The notes beneath the pieces were generated by a model. It saw nothing but the letters and a program-made list of their open reading frames with translations, was not told the origin of the DNA and made no database searches. Of a DNA stretch of 64,000 nucleotides, positions 22,328 through 33,600 are shown piece by piece. This stretch comes from Cliona cf. orientalis (Eukaryota; Porifera; Demospongiae; Clionaida; Clionaidae), in NCBI GenBank assembly GCA_963930775.1, contig OZ005703.1, positions 7,750,001 to 7,814,000 on the forward strand, in the 5' to 3' direction. Both the position numbers and the translations under genes were made by a program. The stretch's first letter is position 1, and each line of letters opens with the position of its first letter.

Positions 22328-23004
22328 GCCCCACTGTAATAAGCCACGCCCCCTCGACGGAGTATTGCTGGAATCGGAACTGGCCCATGTCAATTTTCGT
22401 TTCCAATCTGCGCGCGCGCACGATCGTGGGCACGGTGGGGCCCGATTGTATTTAATCAAGTACGTGGAACAGTGTAGCTATAGCAAAGTGGATAATTTGT
22501 GAAAATGGTGCTATTTCGTGTTACTGGTGGTAAACTTGGACGGGTCTTCTCTTTGGGGCTGCTGTTGTTGGTGACTGCACGTATTTCGAGACAGCAAGGT
22601 ATACATAATTGCGGCATAGATAGAAGAGGGGGTAGCTAGGGGCTGCAGCTTTAATTTCGGTTTTAATAGTCTAGTAGCTAGTTTGACGTGAAGGAGCTAG
22701 CACACCAGACTAGCTGCGGATATGTATAGCCTCGTAGCTACCCAGGTCCTTCAAGACTCTGTAATAATATGACACTGCGCATTCCATGCAAAGGATTAGC
22801 CAAAGTTTTATAAATTTAGTATGCTGTATGTTCTGAAAAGTGGTTGACACATGCAGATGGTGTCTCCCTGAGGTTTGGAGGAGAGACCTTACCCAGTGAC
22901 AGCTTTGTGGATTTAGATGATGTCATGAATATTGGAAGTGGTCCTGCTCCAACAAATAGGAACTCGCATGGTCTATGTCAAGGTCTTGAATAAGACCAGC
23001 TGAG

Positions 23005-24123
23005 ATGGCAGCAAAAAATGCAGTAAAAAATAGCTCAGCAAAACGCTCAGGCAAGGTCCCTTGTGGAATCTGCCAAGCTCCAATTGTCGATGGGAAAGAC
23101 GAAGCCCTCCTTTGTGAGGGCGAATGTGGACTCTGGCTGCACAGAGGTTGTGCCAGCATACCGCCGAACCGCTACGAGTCTCTATCAGCTAGTGACGAGC
23201 CCTTCGTGTGCCTCTGCTGCTCTAATCTCCAACTTAAGAAAGATCTCGTTCTTCTGAGAACTGAATTCCAGGCTGCCCTTGACTCACCTCCTACTAACGG
23301 AGCGCAACGCCAACAAATCTCCGATCTAACTGACACAGTTGCAGCCTTGAGAATGGAAATTACGCAGCTAAAAGAAACTTTGTCTTCTATGTCCTCGGAA
23401 CTGACGTCGCTGCGCTCAAGTAGACCTCCGATTGACAAGACGACGTACGCCTCGAAGGCGTCCACTCGCAGGGTAGCCCGATCCGGCAGTGCCCATCACC
23501 CTAATACAACACAGAGGCAAACTAGAGGCCGTGGAGATCATAATCAGCTAAATGTGAGAGGTGCTGCAGTAACTCCTGCGTCCGGAGACACTGCGAGCCA
23601 GCGGCTACCCAAGCCACCGCAACGTACTACGCCACGGGAAAACAGCCGCAAATCAGAGAAGAAAATAATTGTTGAAGGAGCTAGAAGAATTTGGGGGACC
23701 ATGAAGGCTTGTCCATCCTCAGTTATCCTTAGCACTATTGCGAAGGTAACTGAAATAAAAGATGAATTGAGGATCAAGAAAAAAACGAGAAACCTACCAG
23801 GCAACAAGCTAATATGGTGGTTTGTTATCCATTGTGACGAGGAGACCCTGTGTTTGCTGGACACTGAGTGGGAAAAGGTACATGCTCAAACAGGTTGGAG
23901 TCTACAATGCTGTTACATGCCGTCAATCAATCAGCCAAACTCTGACACCACTGACCCACAAAATCCCCTCTCTACAACTGCCATTCCTTCTCCAATAAGC
24001 CTTTCCCCTAAACCCAATATCCAGAACACTACTGTAAGCGAATCTGATCAAGTGACCATTCAGGAGCATATGAGCGATACTGCAATTAATGCTGGTCTGC
24101 AGCAACCCCCACAGCAACCGTGA
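23005..24123 (+). CDS. Retrotransposon ORF1 protein (PHD finger, coiled coil)
   Basis: The 372-residue protein opens with a PHD-type zinc finger: CGIC near residue 22, CEGECGLWLHRGC in the middle and CLCC at about residue 72. A predicted coiled coil follows (ISDLTDTVAALRMEITQL, about residues 108-140), then a basic Ser/Pro/Arg-rich stretch and a conserved C-terminal block (KKIIVEGARRIWGTM). PHD-bearing ORF1 proteins are known in CR1-like elements and may bind RNA, DNA or chromatin. Its stop is a single TGA followed by CTA, and ORF2 continues in the same frame. Confidence 0.85.
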   Translation: MAAKNAVKNSSAKRSGKVPCGICQAPIVDGKDEALLCEGECGLWLHRGCASIPPNRYESLSASDEPFVCLCCSNLQLKKDLVLLRTEFQAALDSPPTNGAQRQQISDLTDTVAALRMEITQLKETLSSMSSELTSLRSSRPPIDKTTYASKASTRRVARSGSAHHPNTTQRQTRGRGDHNQLNVRGAAVTPASGDTASQRLPKPPQRTTPRENSRKSEKKIIVEGARRIWGTMKACPSSVILSTIAKVTEIKDELRIKKKTRNLPGNKLIWWFVIHCDEETLCLLDTEWEKVHAQTGWSLQCCYMPSINQPNSDTTDPQNPLSTTAIPSPISLSPKPNIQNTTVSESDQVTIQEHMSDTAINAGLQQPPQQP

Positions 24124-26919
24124 CTACAGGATTCTGTAAGTGATCATTCTGTTTTGTTTAATAGTAATTTTTGTATCATTTTGTATTATAATGCCAGAAG
24201 CCTACTCCCTAAGCTTGATCACCTTATTTTATCTGTTGATGTTCATCATCCACATATCATCTGTGTAGTCGAATCTTGGCTAGGGAATGAAATTAGTTCT
24301 AATGAATTGCATATTCCTGGGTACAAACTATATCGCAAGGACAGAAACCGTCAAGGTGGGGGTGTCCTTGTGTATATCATTGATTTTATGATAGTTTCAT
24401 TGTTTCCTGACCCAGATCCCCAACTCGAGCTTCTGGCTCTTTCAGTAAGATTTAATAATTTTAAACTTAATTTGTGCCTTTTTTACCGCCCTCCGAGCTC
24501 TGGCAGTCAATTATTTGATACTTTAGTTTCTTATTTTAATTTAATTTGTGTAAGTTCTTTTTCAAATTTTATTTTCATTGGTGACTTTAATGTTAATTTC
24601 TCAGACTCATCTCATCCTTACTATAGCACGCTTCAGTCATTAATGTCACTTTATTCCTTGTCTCAGCATGTCTCTGGTCCAACACATACTCACCACAGTG
24701 GTACCACCTCAACCATTGACCTTGTTTTTACGAATGAGGATTCACTATTGCACACCTGCGAGACTATACCGCCCCTGTCAAATTCTGATCACTTTGGTAT
24801 TCAAGCGATTGTGAATAAGAAGGTTTATAAACGCCGGTGCAGGACCAAGGGACGAAAAATCTGGAGGTATACATATGCTGATTGGGACAGTGCCTGTGAG
24901 GCTATTGATGAAGCAGATTGGGATTCTATAATTACTGAAAGCATAGATGATGCATGGGAAGCTTGGATTCAGCAATTTATGTCAATTATGAACCAGTTTA
25001 TACCCAATTGTTCTCTGCAAAATAGACGAAACCTGCCCTGGCTCACAAAGTCTCTGATTAAGTCGATTAAGAAACGAAATCTGCTCTATAAAAGAGCGAA
25101 GAAATCTGGCAGCTTCAGAAGTTACAAGCTAGCCCGCAATAAGACTCTAGCAGACATCCGATCAGCTAAACTTTCCTACTTCCGCAAATTAAATCCACGA
25201 GATCCAAAGAAATTTTGGAAAGCTATCAAGTGCCTCAACAAAAAACCCAACTCGATGCCAACACTAACTCTTGGTGACACAACTGCAGTAACAGAAAGTG
25301 AAAAAGCGAACCTCCTGAATTCCTATTTTCACTCGTGCTTCAACAAGTCTCATACTCCGATAACACCTTCAGCCTGTTTGCAACTTTCTCCTGCAGCAGA
25401 TCTTCTCTGTTCTGAAGACGAAGTGTTTGACCTCTTGGCAACCCTGGATGTGTCTAAGTCCACTGGACCTGACGGAATCTCAGCCAGGATGCTGAAGTTC
25501 ACAGCAACCAGCATAACCCCTTCAGTGACTAAGCTGTTCAACCAATCAATTATTCAGGCCCAAGTACCATCCCTTTGGAAAAAATCTGTTATCGTTCCTG
25601 TCCCGAAAACCTCAGATGTAACAACACCAACCAATTATCGTCCAATCTCGCTCTTACCTATCATCAGCAAACTCCTGGAAAGACATATTTATTCACTTAT
25701 TCTACACCACCTGCAAGCAAATGATATCCTTACAACCTCTCAATGGGGATTCTTGGAGGGAAGATCCACTGTAACTGCTCTAATAAAATGCTCTGATGAT
25801 TGGCTAAAAAGCTTAGAAGACGGAAATGATACGTGCGCAATTTTCTTTGACTATCGAAAAGCTTTTGACTCTGTCCCTCATCGCCCACTGATAGTGAAAC
25901 TACGATCCCTTGGTGTCGATGATTGCATCGTCAACTGGGTCAAAAACTACCTAGCTGAAAGATGTCAAGTTGTTGCAGTTGATGGAGTGGAATCGGATCC
26001 CTTGCCAGTCCTCTCTGGGGTTCCCCAGGGCTCTGTTCTCGGACCTTTACTCTTCCTAATTTACATCAATGATCTTCCACATGCTATTCAAGATGAATTT
26101 GCCCACTTAAACCTCTTTGCTGATGACCTTCTTCTTTATCGAATAATTACCTCTGCAGCAGACTATCTCCTCCTGCAAGAAATGATTTGTATAATTGAGC
26201 AATGGACATCAGATAATTACCTTAGTTTTAACACCTCCAAGTGCAAATATATGATTATCTCACGCAAGAGAAATCCTCCTCTGCCAGATATTCCCTTACA
26301 GTTGTGTGGGAATGCCCTGGAAAGAGTTGACAGCTACAAGTATCTCGGAGTCTTGGTTTCTTGTGATCTGTCCTGGTCCCTGCATATTGAATTTGCCTGT
26401 CAAAAAGCTCGACGAGTATTGGGCTTGCTCTATAGAAGATTTTATGGTCAAGCATCTCAGGATTCATTAAAACAGCTATATCTATCTCTTGTACGACCGC
26501 ATTTAGAGTATGCTAGCCAGGTGTGGGATCCTCACCTCGCCAAAGATAGAAATGCGGTGGAAAAAGTGCAAAAATTCGCGTGCAAACTGGCTACTTCTAA
26601 ATGGAATAGCAGCTATGAGGAGCTGCTGGACTTGACAGATTTAAAGCCCCTCCAGGACAGAAGGTTAGAATCTAAACTAGGACTGCTGTTCAAGATGGTT
26701 CACAATCTCTGCTTCTTCCCGGATAACTCGTGGTCTTTCCGTACCAATAGCAGGTGCAATAGGAACTCCAACTCCTTGCAGTTGTCGAGACCATTTGCTC
26801 GCACTAATGCCTATATGGCCTCCTTCTTCCCCCATACTGTGGCAAACTGGAATCTGTTGGACAATAATGCTGTAACAGCATCATCATACAAGTCCTTCAT
26901 GCAAACTGTTAGTAACTAA
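24124..26919 (+). CDS. Retrotransposon ORF2: APE endonuclease and reverse transcriptase
   Basis: The frame is open from just after the ORF1 stop and in the same frame. The N-terminal endonuclease shows NARSLLPKLDHL, VVESWLG, GGGVLVYI, FIGDFNVNF, STIDLVFTN and SDHFGI. The reverse transcriptase follows with TGPDGISARML, NYRPISLLPIISKLLERH, FFDYRKAFDSVPH, SGVPQGSVLGPLLFLIYIN and the catalytic LFADDLLLY, then the thumb-like YKYLGVLVSCDLSW. No ATG occurs in frame before 24388, which lies inside the endonuclease, so translation must enter from ORF1 or start at a non-ATG codon. The protein would nick target DNA and copy the element RNA there. Its ordering fits the CR1/L2/Jockey group; a tree would settle the clade. 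Confidence 0.92.
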   Translation, partial: LQDSVSDHSVLFNSNFCIILYYNARSLLPKLDHLILSVDVHHPHIICVVESWLGNEISSNELHIPGYKLYRKDRNRQGGGVLVYIIDFMIVSLFPDPDPQLELLALSVRFNNFKLNLCLFYRPPSSGSQLFDTLVSYFNLICVSSFSNFIFIGDFNVNFSDSSHPYYSTLQSLMSLYSLSQHVSGPTHTHHSGTTSTIDLVFTNEDSLLHTCETIPPLSNSDHFGIQAIVNKKVYKRRCRTKGRKIWRYTYADWDSACEAIDEADWDSIITESIDDAWEAWIQQFMSIMNQFIPNCSLQNRRNLPWLTKSLIKSIKKRNLLYKRAKKSGSFRSYKLARNKTLADIRSAKLSYFRKLNPRDPKKFWKAIKCLNKKPNSMPTLTLGDTTAVTESEKANLLNSYFHSCFNKSHTPITPSACLQLSPAADLLCSEDEVFDLLATLDVSKSTGPDGISARMLKFTATSITPSVTKLFNQSIIQAQVPSLWKKSVIVPVPKTSDVTTPTNYRPISLLPIISKLLERHIYSLILHHLQANDILTTSQWGFLEGRSTVTALIKCSDDWLKSLEDGNDTCAIFFDYRKAFDSVPHRPLIVKLRSLGVDDCIVNWVKNYLAERCQVVAVDGVESDPLPVLSGVPQGSVLGPLLFLIYINDLPHAIQDEFAHLNLFADDLLLYRIITSAADYLLLQEMICIIEQWTSDNYLSFNTSKCKYMIISRKRNPPLPDIPLQLCGNALERVDSYKYLGVLVSCDLSWSLHIEFACQKARRVLGLLYRRFYGQASQDSLKQLYLSLVRPHLEYASQVWDPHLAKDRNAVEKVQKFACKLATSKWNSSYEELLDLTDLKPLQDRRLESKLGLLFKMVHNLCFFPDNSWSFRTNSRCNRNSNSLQLSRPFARTNAYMASFFPHTVANWNLLDNNAVTASSYKSFMQTVSN

Positions 26920-27040
26920 TTAATTTTAACTGCTCTCATTTTGTTATATACATGTAGTTTAACTAGGGTACACACCTGTATTAGCATTAGTAGCTATTGT
27001 GTGTCCTTTGCATATTATTATTGCATAAAGTATTATAAGC

Positions 27041-27071
<31 letters not shown>

Positions 27072-30000
27072 GGCGGTTATGGTGCAGCATTGGAGTGCAT
27101 AACTGACCTAGTAGACTGTTGTGGTACAGAGTCAGGTAGTCCTCTCTCGCCTGCTCAGCGTGGTAACTGGTACTTTCCTGATGGGACCAGAGTTGGTGAA
27201 TTTGGTGGTGGTACACGGTTTCTTGTAAACAGAGGTCCAAATGAAGTCATAAATGGGGAACAGTTTAATGGCTCAGTTCGTCTCTTTCGTAGATTCAGTG
27301 GTATAACAGAAAGAGGTCATTTCCGCTGTGAGCTACCCAGTGCTGCTAATCCCAGTGTTAACCAGACACTCTATGTGAACATTTGTGAGTTTGTTTAATA
27401 CTCAAATAGTGTTTAGATCATAATAATAATATAGTTGCAACACTGGATACTGCAAATTAAATCTGATTGGTCATTAGCATGCAGGTACTATCCATATGTG
27501 ATAGAACCCCTATACAATTTTGTATCCTTGGGCCATTACAGTATTATTACTGTACTACTGTTGCACCTTTTAGTGCATGTATGTGAAACATAATTATGAT
27601 CTAAACTTGCTAGATACTGTTTAGTCAGTTTCTACATGAAAAGACCTCTGAGTCAGGGCTCTGTAGAACCCTTACTTCGCTTGGGATTCAACATAATTAT
27701 ATAGAGCCCTTCGATCTTTTAAATCAGTGTCTAACTATTATGTAACTACCCAGAATAAGCTGATGTAAAAATTTAATTATACAATGTCATGCTCTTATTA
27801 TTTCCACAGTGAATTTTGGATTCCGTTTTAATGTTGACCATGTGACCTTCTCTCCCTCCACTGGCTCCACTGCCACTACTGCTGGGCAGAGAGACTACTC
27901 ACTGAACTGCTCAGCAACTCTCTTCGAACTCTATCATATAATCTCTCGATCTGATGTACCTATGCCAAACTTTCAGTGGTCCTTTGATGGCAGTACCTCA
28001 CTTCCCTCTGGCGTGACTGCTATGCCAACTGTTATGAGCAGCAGCAACTCCACTAGCGAGACCTACACCAGTACTCTGCAGTTTTCTCTACTGAGTCAGT
28101 GTCATGCAGGGATGTACACATGTCGACTTGGGCCTGGAAGACTGGTGAACAGTGTTGTGATTACTGTGAATGGTATCATAATCATCATGTGTGCATTATT
28201 GTAGACATTGCATGAATTCTCTTTAATTCTCTTTCCAGACCTTTCATCCATTGATATCTCTATTACTACTAGTGGAGCAAAGGTGTTGGGGCAAAGTAGC
28301 TACTCTCTCATATGTGGTGTAGCTGCAAATTCCTCCATAACCTACCAGTGGACTAAGAACAATGGCACTCATCAGACTCAAGTTGGAACTGATAGAGTTC
28401 TCTCCTTCTCTCCTCTCACTCTGTCTGATGCTGGATGGTATACATGTCAGGCTACTGTTAGTCCATGCAACATCACTAAAATGGATACGCAACTTGTTAC
28501 ACTTCAAAGTGAGTTTATAGCTACACTAAAACTATAAAACAATTACACTAGCTGACATACACTAGTCTTAATATTTACTGTACAAGCATCAGCTGTAAAT
28601 CTACCAAGTTATATTATGTGATTATCTTCCATTTCTGTCATAATTTGCAGTCCCAGCTCCTACTATAATGCTATCAAGTAGCATTCCCAATCCCATACCA
28701 CCTTTTGGATCTGATGTTACTCTGACCTGTGCTGTGGAGTTAAGTCCAGCAGTGGATGTTCCAGTGACTATCAACACAGTATTGTCTACAGATAAAGGGT
28801 TCCCACGTACTAGCAATGCACAGCTAGTTATGGAAAGCATTACTACTAACTACACTGCCACATTCGTGATCAGCTCATTCAGGAGGAGTGACTCTGGGTT
28901 CTATATCTGCAGAGCTACTATCAGTTTTCCATATATTAATGCATACATCACTGGCAGCAGCACTGCACATCATTCAGTCAGAGTCACAACTGGTGAGATG
29001 TTTACAATTATTGTTTTGCATGATAATCACAGCTACTTGTTTATATTCCTCAGGTGTCTATCTTGCACTGAGAGGTGTACACATTGCTAACAATAGCAAC
29101 ATTAATATCAAAAGCACTGGTCTATCTTCTGACAGCCCCAATGGTGCTCTACAGTGTGTCACTGACGACTTTCGCTGCTGCAGTCAGGATCCTAGACTTG
29201 GGGAGTGGTACCAACCAAATGGAGCACTAGTGCAAGTGGCTACTTCAACCACAGCATTTTATAGAACCAGAGGAGCTAATGGAGAGGTGTTCTTGAATCG
29301 ACCCGGTGATGTTGAATCACCAATTGGACAGTTCTGTTGTGAGGTACCTGATGCAACTAGCACCAATCAAACCCTCTGTGTGAACATCGGTATGCTCCAT
29401 ATAATATTTACCTGAGTTAATGACATTCATGTTTACTTTTTTTTTAAGTTCCTGAACCTATTGTGAGTGTTCATTCTGATTCATCCAACCATGTATTCTA
29501 CGAGCACCCCCCCACTTTGATCTGTACTGTGGAGATAAGCTCAGTGGTGACTGCTCCATTGTCTATGATGATAGTGTGGAAGGGGCCTGATGGAACAGCT
29601 GTGGTGTCTCCAATCAGACCTGAAATGAAATCACTTACACTGTATACGGCATCAAGTGGCCAGCTAACTTCTGTTGACTCTGGTGAATACACCTGCACAG
29701 TGAGGTTTGAAAACTTTGGCCCAGGGGCTGAAATATCTGCAAGTACCAACATCACAATTGGTAAATATTAAAACACTATAATAGCTAATTGATTGATATG
29801 GAATCATTCATGATTTGTAGTTGATGGAGTGTTTCAATTGAGGCTGAAAGATGTGGGAATCTGTCAACAGTGGTACAGTGAAGTAAGCCGTTATCTGTAT
29901 AGCTAGCTACATGTATAATAATTATGCCTCTAATTAAATTCCTTTACTTCTACATTCATAGAGTTCTGATAAACGTAAGCTGTACAGTGATTTCATCAAA

Positions 30001-30514
30001 GACGCTCTTGTTACAGCTATCAAGTATCATTGCAAATGTCATTATCCCATCACCAACTTCAACAAAGATGTGTTCATTTGTGAAGACTCGCCGCCAAATT
30101 TTTTGATCTATCGAAGTTCTCTCCTTGGCACGCACAATTTTAACGGTACCCAGATTATTGATTTCATTCAGGACTGGGTGAGCACTGGACCACTGATTGA
30201 AGTCGATGGAAACTCCATACGAGTTGATAGCAGCTGCCCCACTGCTATCTCTTCACTAGATGATCCAGTGTGTGGAGAGAAGGAAGAGAAACCAAGCAGC
30301 TCGTGTGATTATAACCCTAAATATGCCATGTGTGCCCAGCACCTTGATGATAATAACATTGCCAACTGCTTTGATGGATGTGTTGTTCGTAATGGATAGC
30401 TAAACACCTTGTAGCTACTCAAAATAATAATTATTTGCGTGTACCCTGTAATACCGTAATAGTATTTGGACTTTGATTTATTATTAATAATATTATCATG
30501 TTAGTAGTGTTTCA

Positions 30515-30646
30515 TGCATTTTCTGTCTTTAGATCGCTGGAATTGAAAACTGGCCTCAAAATTATTAATTTCAGCCTCCAATCCCCCGCTTTAGGGAGGT
30601 GTGGTGAGCGTGTGAGAGTAGATCGTCGGCGGCAAAGAATTTCAAG
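30515..30646 (+). promoter_or_regulatory. Conserved upstream block of Ig gene C
   Basis: This is a close copy of the block at the left edge of the window and of the one ahead of gene E (TCTTTAGATCGCTGGAATTG, then a CAATCCCCCG run and GGTGTGGTGAGCG). It ends directly at the exon 1 ATG context TTTCAAGATGG. The pattern suggests co-regulated or at least co-duplicated promoters. Confidence 0.5.
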
Positions 30647-33600
30647 ATGGTACTGTTTCGTGTTACTGGTGGTAAATTTGGACGGATCTTCTCTTTGGGG
30701 CTGCTGTTGCTGGTAACTGCACGTGTTTCGAGGCAGCAAGGTACGCGGCAGATATTTTCTATCACACCCTGGCAGTGGCACATAAAAATTATGATATTAT
30801 TATTTCCATGGAAAGCCAAGGGTACGGTCGTGCTATATTATCATGATCGGGAAAATGATTGACTAGCCTTCTCTTTCATACATGCAGCTGGTGTTTCTCT
30901 GAGATATGGAGGAGAGACCTTACCCAGTGACAGCATTGTGGATTTTGATGATGTCTTGAACATTGGAACTGGTCCTGCTCCAACAAATAGGAACCCCGGC
31001 AGTGATGGTGCAGCATTGGAGTGTATAACTGACCTAGTAGACTGTTGTGGTACAGAGTCAGGTAGTCCTGTCTCGCGTACTCAGCATGGTGACTGGTTCT
31101 TTCCTGATGGGACTAATGTTGAATTAGACAGTGGCAATTCACATTTTCTAGTGAACAGAGGACCAAATGAAGTCATAAATGGGCAATACTTTAATGGATC
31201 AGTTCGTCTCTTTCGAAGATTCAGTGCTATACCAGAAAGAGGTCGTTTCCGCTGTGAGCTACCCAATGCTGATGGTGTTGATCAGACCATCTATGTAAAC
31301 ATTTGTGAGTTGATAGTTATTACTGAAAAAGCTACTCACGATCACTGCCTTCTATAATTATAGACGACTTAAGGTGTGACCGTTTAGCCCATTAACTGCA
31401 TAGCAGCCGTTGCTATCCGCCATTTTGGTGGTCAAGCGGCAATACTGCGTGTACTGCCAGTATGCCAGTGGAAGCTAGCAAAGATCGATCATGAGCAAGA
31501 AGTACACCGACAGTTTGTCTAAAGCAGCCAGAGAGTGTTAAATCCGGAGGCTTCAATGTCTTTACGGTGTCGTAGGCGAGCTGAGAGACGAGAAATGCAC
31601 TTGTGATCGTACGCTATACTGTATAAAGCTATGGTAGCGTTGACCACCAACATGTGCAGTTAATGGGCTATATAAACGGTCACGCCTTAAGTCGTCTATA
31701 ATCATGAATATTATATATCCTGGTATTACATACACAGTGAATTTTGCATCGACTTTCCGTGATCCTCATGTACATACTTCTTCCTCTGGTTCCAATACTG
31801 CTGGGGCGGTTTACTCACTGATGTGCTCATCAACCCTCAATAGTGATTCCATTCCTCTACCAGTCAATGTCTCTGCACCAAGGTTTGTGTGGTCCTTTGG
31901 TCCAAGTGGCAGTGATCCTCTTCCCTCTGGTGTCACTGATATGGGAACTACTAGCAGTGATAATATTACCTTCACCAGTACTCTGCAGTTTTCTCCACTG
32001 AGTCAGTGTCATATAGGGAGCTACACATGTCGACTTGGGCCTGGAAGACTGGTGACCAATACTATGGTTACTGTCAATGGTATTGCCATGTAATACATGT
32101 ACATGATTGTTGGTAGACATTGAGCTCTCCTCTTCCCAGGGCTTTCATCCATCGCTGTCTCTGTTGAGATCACTCCTAGTGGAGCAAAGGTAGTAGGGCA
32201 AAGTGGCTACTCCCTCACATGTGGTGTAACAGTTACTGGAGCTGCAAATCCCTCTATAACCTACCAGTGGACTGAGAACAATGGCACTCAGACTCAAGTT
32301 GGATTTGATAGAGTTCTCTCCTTCTCTCCTCTCAGGCTATCTGATGCTGGACGGTATACATGTCAGGCTACTGTTAGTCCATGCACCATCACTGGGATGG
32401 ATACACAAGATGTTATACTTCAAAGTGAGTAGTATGGCAATAATAATATGTAATTATTATACTAAAACTAGGCCTATAATTATAGGTTGTCGTGAATGAC
32501 AGTGAATAATTATTATGAGCAAATTTTATTATCAGTAACTGTACTATTGGCATATGCTGCAAACTTAACCGTGAACACAAGAAGGGCGTTAGTGAACAAT
32601 TGTGATCTGGCAAGATATTAATTTTTATGAAATTTTGATGATTTTCCATTTCTGCCATAATTTTGCAGTCCCAGCTCCTACAGTAACGCTATCAAGTAGC
32701 ATTCCCAACCCCATACCACCTTTTGGATCTGATGTTACTCTGACCTGTGCTGTGGAGTTGAGTCCAGCAGTGGATATTCCAGTGACTGTCAATACAGTAT
32801 TGACTGGACCGGATGGGTTCATGTCCACTAGCACTGCACAGCCAGTTATGGGAAGCATTACTAATTACACCTCTACCTTCATGATCAGCTCGTTTGGGAG
32901 GAGTAACTCGGGAGTCTATTTCTGTAGAGTTACTGTCAGTTTAATATCCACTAATGCAGTATACATCAGTGACAGCAGCACTGCATTTCATTCAGTCAGT
33001 GTCACAACTGGTGAGATGTTTACAATCTTTCTCTCATGATGTTTTGATAATCTCAACTGCTTTCCTGCATGCATATATAAATTCTTCAGGTGTTTATCTT
33101 GCACTGAGAGGTGTACACATCACTAACAATAGCAATATTAACATCAGAAACATTGGTCAATCTTCTGACAATCCCAATGGTGCTCTACAGTGCATCACTG
33201 ACAACCTTCGTTGCTGCAGTCAGAGCCCTAGACTTGGGGAGTGGTACCAACCAAATGGAGCACTAGTGCAAGGGACTACTTCAACCACAGCATTTTATAG
33301 AACCAGAGAAGCTAATGGAGAGGTGTTCTTAAATCAACCAAGTGATGTTGAATCACCAACTGGACTGTTCTGTTGTGAGGTTCCTGATGCCACTAGCACC
33401 AATCAAACTCTCTGTGTGAACATTGGTGTGCTCCGTAATACTGTTATTGTCTATATGCCGGTGATGAATAAATCTTTTTTTCTGTAGGTGGTGTATCTAT
33501 CATCATTCTATCTGATCCTCCCATTGCTGGTGAGAGCTACACACTGGAGTGTTCAGCAGGTGGCTCTGAGGGAATCTTTCAGTGGCTTGGACCTCCTGAT

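Larger units (their letters stand above)
22966..27065 (+). mobile_element. Full-length non-LTR retrotransposon (CR1/L2/Jockey-type)
   Basis: The element starts with a 39-bp leader containing a perfect GGTCTT/AAGACC hairpin and ends in a poly(A) run. It is flanked by the 5-bp target duplication AACTC (22961-22965 and 27066-27070). It interrupts exon 2 of Ig gene B on the sense strand. It carries a PHD-finger ORF1 and an endonuclease/reverse-transcriptase ORF2. Gene A keeps the uninterrupted target (AATAGGAACTCTGGCGG near 890). Both ORFs are open, so it may be a young, possibly active copy. Confidence 0.95.
22505..30399 (+). pseudogene. Ig-family gene B (secreted type), split by a retrotransposon
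   Basis: Exons are 22505-22598 (signal peptide), 22857-22965 joined to 27071-27384 (one exon interrupted by the element), 27810-28172, 28239-28508, 28651-28992, 29054-29389, 29449-29760, 29821-29882 and 29962-30399. Without the insertion these sum to 880 codons, with every exon in frame and no stop. Domain order is cysteine-rich Ig-like domain, three Ig domains, a second cysteine-rich Ig-like domain, one Ig domain, then the C-terminal domain (FICEDSPPN..., DSSCPTAISS, CDYNPKYAMCAQHL). There is no transmembrane segment. Apart from the insertion in exon 2 the gene looks undamaged, so the insertion is probably recent and may be absent from other haplotypes. Confidence 0.85.

Noticed and set aside
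22923..24117. Minus-strand ORFs over the non-LTR ORF1
   Set aside because: They are antisense shadows; the plus-strand frame has the PHD finger, coiled coil and correct position in the element.
31370..31700. Coding exon hidden in the long intron 2 of gene C
   Set aside because: The extra length is explained entirely by a TA-flanked MITE with inverted ends; no frame continues the Ig protein.
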